Source: Mycetocola lacteus
Lineage (GTDB): Bacteria; Actinomycetota; Actinomycetes; Actinomycetales; Microbacteriaceae
Direction of reading: 5' to 3'
Length of the DNA: 64,000 nucleotides
NCBI RefSeq assembly: GCF_003667575.1
Contig: NZ_RCUY01000002.1
Location: 310,001-374,000, forward strand
Shown: piece after piece, positions 61,329-64,000 of the stretch
Position numbering within the stretch: the stretch's first letter is position 1
How the letters are laid out: each line of letters starts with the position of its first letter
The notes under the pieces: model-generated
The model's input: only the letters and a program-made list of their open reading frames with translations
What the model was told of the DNA's origin: nothing
Database searches by the model: none
Program-made: the position numbers and the translations under genes

Positions 61329-63413
61329 CTAGGACTCCGGGGTTGTGTCGGTCGGCTTCTGTTCTGCCTGAGCGGGCTTCTCGGTCTCGGTCACCGGAGT
61401 CTCGGCGGCCGAGTTCTCGCCACCGATCTCGGCGGCCGGATCCTCGGTGGGTTCCAGGGTGGCCGAGGCCACGGCACCGTCGGTCAGCTCGGGCTGAATC
61501 GGGACCGAGGTGATCGGCATCTCGATCGGAGGCAGGTCACTCACCGGACGGTCGACGCTGGAGAGCCACTGCGGGCGCTCGTCCAGCTTCTTGATGTCTT
61601 TGAAGATCTCGGCCAGCTGGTTGTGATCCAGGGTTTCCTTCTCCAGCAGCTCACGGGCCAGACGGTCGAGCACGTCGCGGTTTGCGTTAAGCATCTTCCA
61701 GGCCTCATCGTGGGCCTGCTCGATCAGCGCGCGCACCTGGTCATCGACCTGCTGGGCGATTCGCTCCGAGTAGTCGCGCTGGGAACCCATGTCGCGACCG
61801 AGGAACATCTCCCCGCTCGAGGCACCCAGCTTGACCGCGCCGATTCCGGCGCTCATGCCGTACTCGGTCACCATCTTGCGGGCGATCGAGGTGGCCTTTT
61901 CGATGTCGTTGGAGGCACCGGTGGTGGGATCGTGGAACACGATCTCCTCGGCCACGCGGCCACCCATCGCATAGGTCAGCTGGTCCAGCAGCTCGTTGCG
62001 GGTCACCGAGTACTTGTCCTCCAGCGGCAGCACCATCGTGTAACCGAGGGCGCGTCCACGCGGGAGAATGGTGACCTTGGTCACCGGGTCGGAGTTGCGC
62101 ATCGAGGCGGCGGCAAGGGCGTGACCGCCCTCGTGGTAGGCGGTGATGAGCTTCTCACGGTCGTTCATCACGCGAGTGCGACGCTGCGGACCGGCGATCA
62201 CGCGGTCGATGGCCTCGTCCAGCGCACGGTTGTCGATCAGCTGCGCGTTGGAGCGCGCGGTCAGCAGGGCGGCCTCGTTGAGGACGTTGGCCAGGTCGGC
62301 ACCGGTGAACCCGGGGGTCTTGCGGGCGACAACCTCAAGGTCGACGTTCTTGGAGAGCGGCTTGCCCTTTCCGTGCACCTCGAGGATCTTGCGACGGCCG
62401 GGCAGGTCGGGCGCATCCACGCCGATCTGACGGTCGAACCGGCCCGGACGCAGCAGCGCGGGGTCCAGGATGTCGGGACGGTTGGTGGCCGCGATCAGGA
62501 TCACGTTGGTCTTGGGGTCAAAGCCGTCCATCTCCACCAGGAGCTGGTTCAGGGTCTGCTCACGCTCATCGTGACCACCACCCATTCCCGCGCCACGGTG
62601 GCGACCGACGGCGTCGATCTCGTCCACAAAGATGATGGCCGGGGAGTTTTCCTTGGCCTGCTGGAACAGGTCACGCACGCGGCTGGCACCCACACCCACA
62701 AACATCTCCACGAAGTCCGAACCGGAGATCGAGTAGAAGGGAACGCCGGCCTCACCGGCGACGGCGCGTGCGAGCAGGGTCTTACCGGTTCCGGGAGGAC
62801 CGTACAGCAACACACCCTTGGGGATGCGCGCACCGACGGCCTGGAACTTGGCGGGCTCCTTCAGGAACTCCTTGATCTCGTTGAGCTCCTCAAGCGCCTC
62901 GTCGCTTCCGGCCACATCCGCAAAGGTGACCTGCGGGGACTCCTTGGACACCAGCTTGGCCTTCGACTTACCGAAGGACATCAGCTTGTTGCCACCACCC
63001 TGCATGTTGGACAGCAGGAACCAGAAGACCACACCGATGATCAGGAACGGGATCAGGAACTGCAGCAGCGAGCCGATCCAGCTGGGCTGGGGCACCTTAT
63101 CGGTGTAGCCGTCGGAGGGCTTAGCCTCGTTGACCGCGCTGATGACATCACCGGCACGCGCGTCGAGGAAGTTGAACTGCACCCGCTTGCCGAAGTCCTT
63201 GAAGTCATCCTTCAGCACCAGATCGGCCCGGTTTTCACCGGCGGTCAGGGTGACCTCCTTGACCTTGCCGTCCTTGATCAGCGAGATGCCCTGGTCCGTG
63301 TTGATCTCACGGAATCCGTTCAGCCCCGCGATCAGGTTAAAACCAATCAGAAAGACAACAATTGCGACGATGATGTAGGGCAGCGGGCCCTTGAAAAGGC
63401 GATTGGGTTTCAT
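61329..63413 (-). CDS. ftsH: ATP-dependent zinc metalloprotease FtsH
   Basis: 694 residues. Two membrane helices flank an extracellular part (about 9-28 and 110-130). AAA+ Walker A GPPGTGKT (about 203), RPGRFDRQI (second region of homology), zinc protease HEGGH (about 424). A long acidic Pro/Glu-rich C-terminal tail of about 60 residues. Degrades membrane and regulatory proteins. Start ATG 63413; its AAAGG site is distant (about 26 nt), so translation may be weak or depend on structure. Confidence 0.97.
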   Translation of the reverse strand: MKPNRLFKGPLPYIIVAIVVFLIGFNLIAGLNGFREINTDQGISLIKDGKVKEVTLTAGENRADLVLKDDFKDFGKRVQFNFLDARAGDVISAVNEAKPSDGYTDKVPQPSWIGSLLQFLIPFLIIGVVFWFLLSNMQGGGNKLMSFGKSKAKLVSKESPQVTFADVAGSDEALEELNEIKEFLKEPAKFQAVGARIPKGVLLYGPPGTGKTLLARAVAGEAGVPFYSISGSDFVEMFVGVGASRVRDLFQQAKENSPAIIFVDEIDAVGRHRGAGMGGGHDEREQTLNQLLVEMDGFDPKTNVILIAATNRPDILDPALLRPGRFDRQIGVDAPDLPGRRKILEVHGKGKPLSKNVDLEVVARKTPGFTGADLANVLNEAALLTARSNAQLIDNRALDEAIDRVIAGPQRRTRVMNDREKLITAYHEGGHALAAASMRNSDPVTKVTILPRGRALGYTMVLPLEDKYSVTRNELLDQLTYAMGGRVAEEIVFHDPTTGASNDIEKATSIARKMVTEYGMSAGIGAVKLGASSGEMFLGRDMGSQRDYSERIAQQVDDQVRALIEQAHDEAWKMLNANRDVLDRLARELLEKETLDHNQLAEIFKDIKKLDERPQWLSSVDRPVSDLPPIEMPITSVPIQPELTDGAVASATLEPTEDPAAEIGGENSAAETPVTETEKPAQAEQKPTDTTPES

Positions 63414-63581
63414 GTGCGTGCGAGCGGACGCTCGGACCTTTCTGCGGGTGAGGCAAGGACGGGTCGAGGAGGCCCGTACTGATTAGGGTAGCCGCTAGGG
63501 GCGAAAGTCCGCCCCATGTTCGCCGTGGGATGAACCCATGCGTGTTCACAGCTTGCGTTCGGGCGACTCGGAGGATATGCG

Positions 63582-63614
63582 GAAGACCCCGCGAGGAAAC
63601 CTCGCGGGGTCTTC
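63582..63614 (-). terminator. hpt terminator
   Basis: Perfect 14-bp stem GAAGACCCCGCGAG with a 5-nt loop, 15 nt after the hpt stop. It indicates that ftsH has its own promoter in 63414-63581. Confidence 0.85.
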
Positions 63615-63628
63615 GTCAACGTCGAGTT

Positions 63629-64000
63629 TTAGGCGTATACGTGAGGAGCCAGCACGGCCACGTCGCGCAGGTTGCGGTAGCGCTCGGCGAAGTCCAGGCC
63701 GTAGCCCACCACGAAGTCGTTGGGGATATCGAAGCCGACGTAGCGGCAGTCGATCTCCACCTTGGCTGCCTCGGGCTTGCGCAGCAGCGCGCAGACCTCG
63801 ATCGAGGCGGCACCGCGGGCGGCAAAGTTATCCAGCAGCCAGGAGAGGGTCAGACCCGAGTCGATGATGTCCTCGACGATCAGCACGTGACGACCGGCGA
63901 TGTCGGTGTCGAGGTCCTTGCGGATCTGCACGACGCCGCTCGACTTGGTCGAGGCACCGTAGGAGGACACGGCCATCCAGTCGATCTGCACGTGCTGGGT
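63629..64000 (-). CDS. hpt: Hypoxanthine phosphoribosyltransferase, C-terminal part (runs off edge)
   Basis: 124 codons in window, no start inside it. [16 protein letters not shown] and the PRPP-binding loop [14 protein letters not shown] identify the purine salvage enzyme making IMP/GMP. Usually follows tilS, which would lie beyond the window. Confidence 0.93.
   Translation of the reverse strand, partial: TQHVQIDWMAVSSYGASTKSSGVVQIRKDLDTDIAGRHVLIVEDIIDSGLTLSWLLDNFAARGAASIEVCALLRKPEAAKVEIDCRYVGFDIPNDFVVGYGLDFAERYRNLRDVAVLAPHVYA

Overview
The window is GC-rich actinobacterial chromosome, almost certainly from the family Microbacteriaceae. The grounds are the rpoB-rpoC pair, a class III-like ClpC, and the run hpt-ftsH-folE-folP-folB-folK-DUF3180-two bacterial PH-domain proteins-DUF2520-lysS. 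Further support comes from many small Ala/Pro-rich membrane proteins and an LAxTG-type cell-wall sorting signal. Genus cannot be fixed from sequence reading alone. No plasmid, prophage, IS element, CRISPR array or rRNA is visible; there is one tRNA (tRNA-Ser, CGA).

Layout. 1-9681: two tandem paralogous giant surface proteins on the minus strand (signal peptide, adhesin-like N-terminal region, SdrD B-like domain, about five DUF11/DUF7507-type repeats, and LALTG anchor in the complete C-terminus). The first is cut by the window edge; the second is split by a +1 frameshift in a six-C run. 10145-18600: a membrane-anchored secreted protein, then rpoC and rpoB, both with TTG starts. 18878-23551: compact core genes (spermidine synthase-like protein, SprT-like protease, DUF1697, CGNR zinc finger, ComB-like, EVE domain, SRPBCC-like).

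23552-26728 is a lower-GC island with three minus-strand genes that look like one operon: an ApeA-like HEPN protein, a previously unmarked 55-residue single-pass membrane peptide overlapping it by 4 nt (TTGA), and a second protein with an Rx4H HEPN-like motif. This is the best candidate in the window for an undescribed phage-defence system. 26729-40922: MmpS-like lipoprotein, DEAD-box helicase, NUDIX-like protein, esterase, Lhr helicase, Nei/Fpg glycosylase, a small membrane protein, a two-gene cassette of unknown function, a VOC protein divergent from a WYL regulator, and an EamA transporter.

40969-45654: a duplicated tRNA-3'-end/terminator segment, tRNA-Ser, radA, an SseB-domain protein, a secreted protein, an N-acetyltransferase, and a WecB-like epimerase with altered catalytic residues. 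45978-55224: clpC, cardiolipin synthase, several membrane proteins and lysS. 55300-64000: a tightly overlapping folate/FtsH operon running from hpt (cut by the edge) to DUF2520.

Across the window at least 13 genes have a TAnnnT hexamer ending exactly 6 or 7 nt before the start codon. This is the signature of leaderless mRNAs, and it was used to fix several starts.
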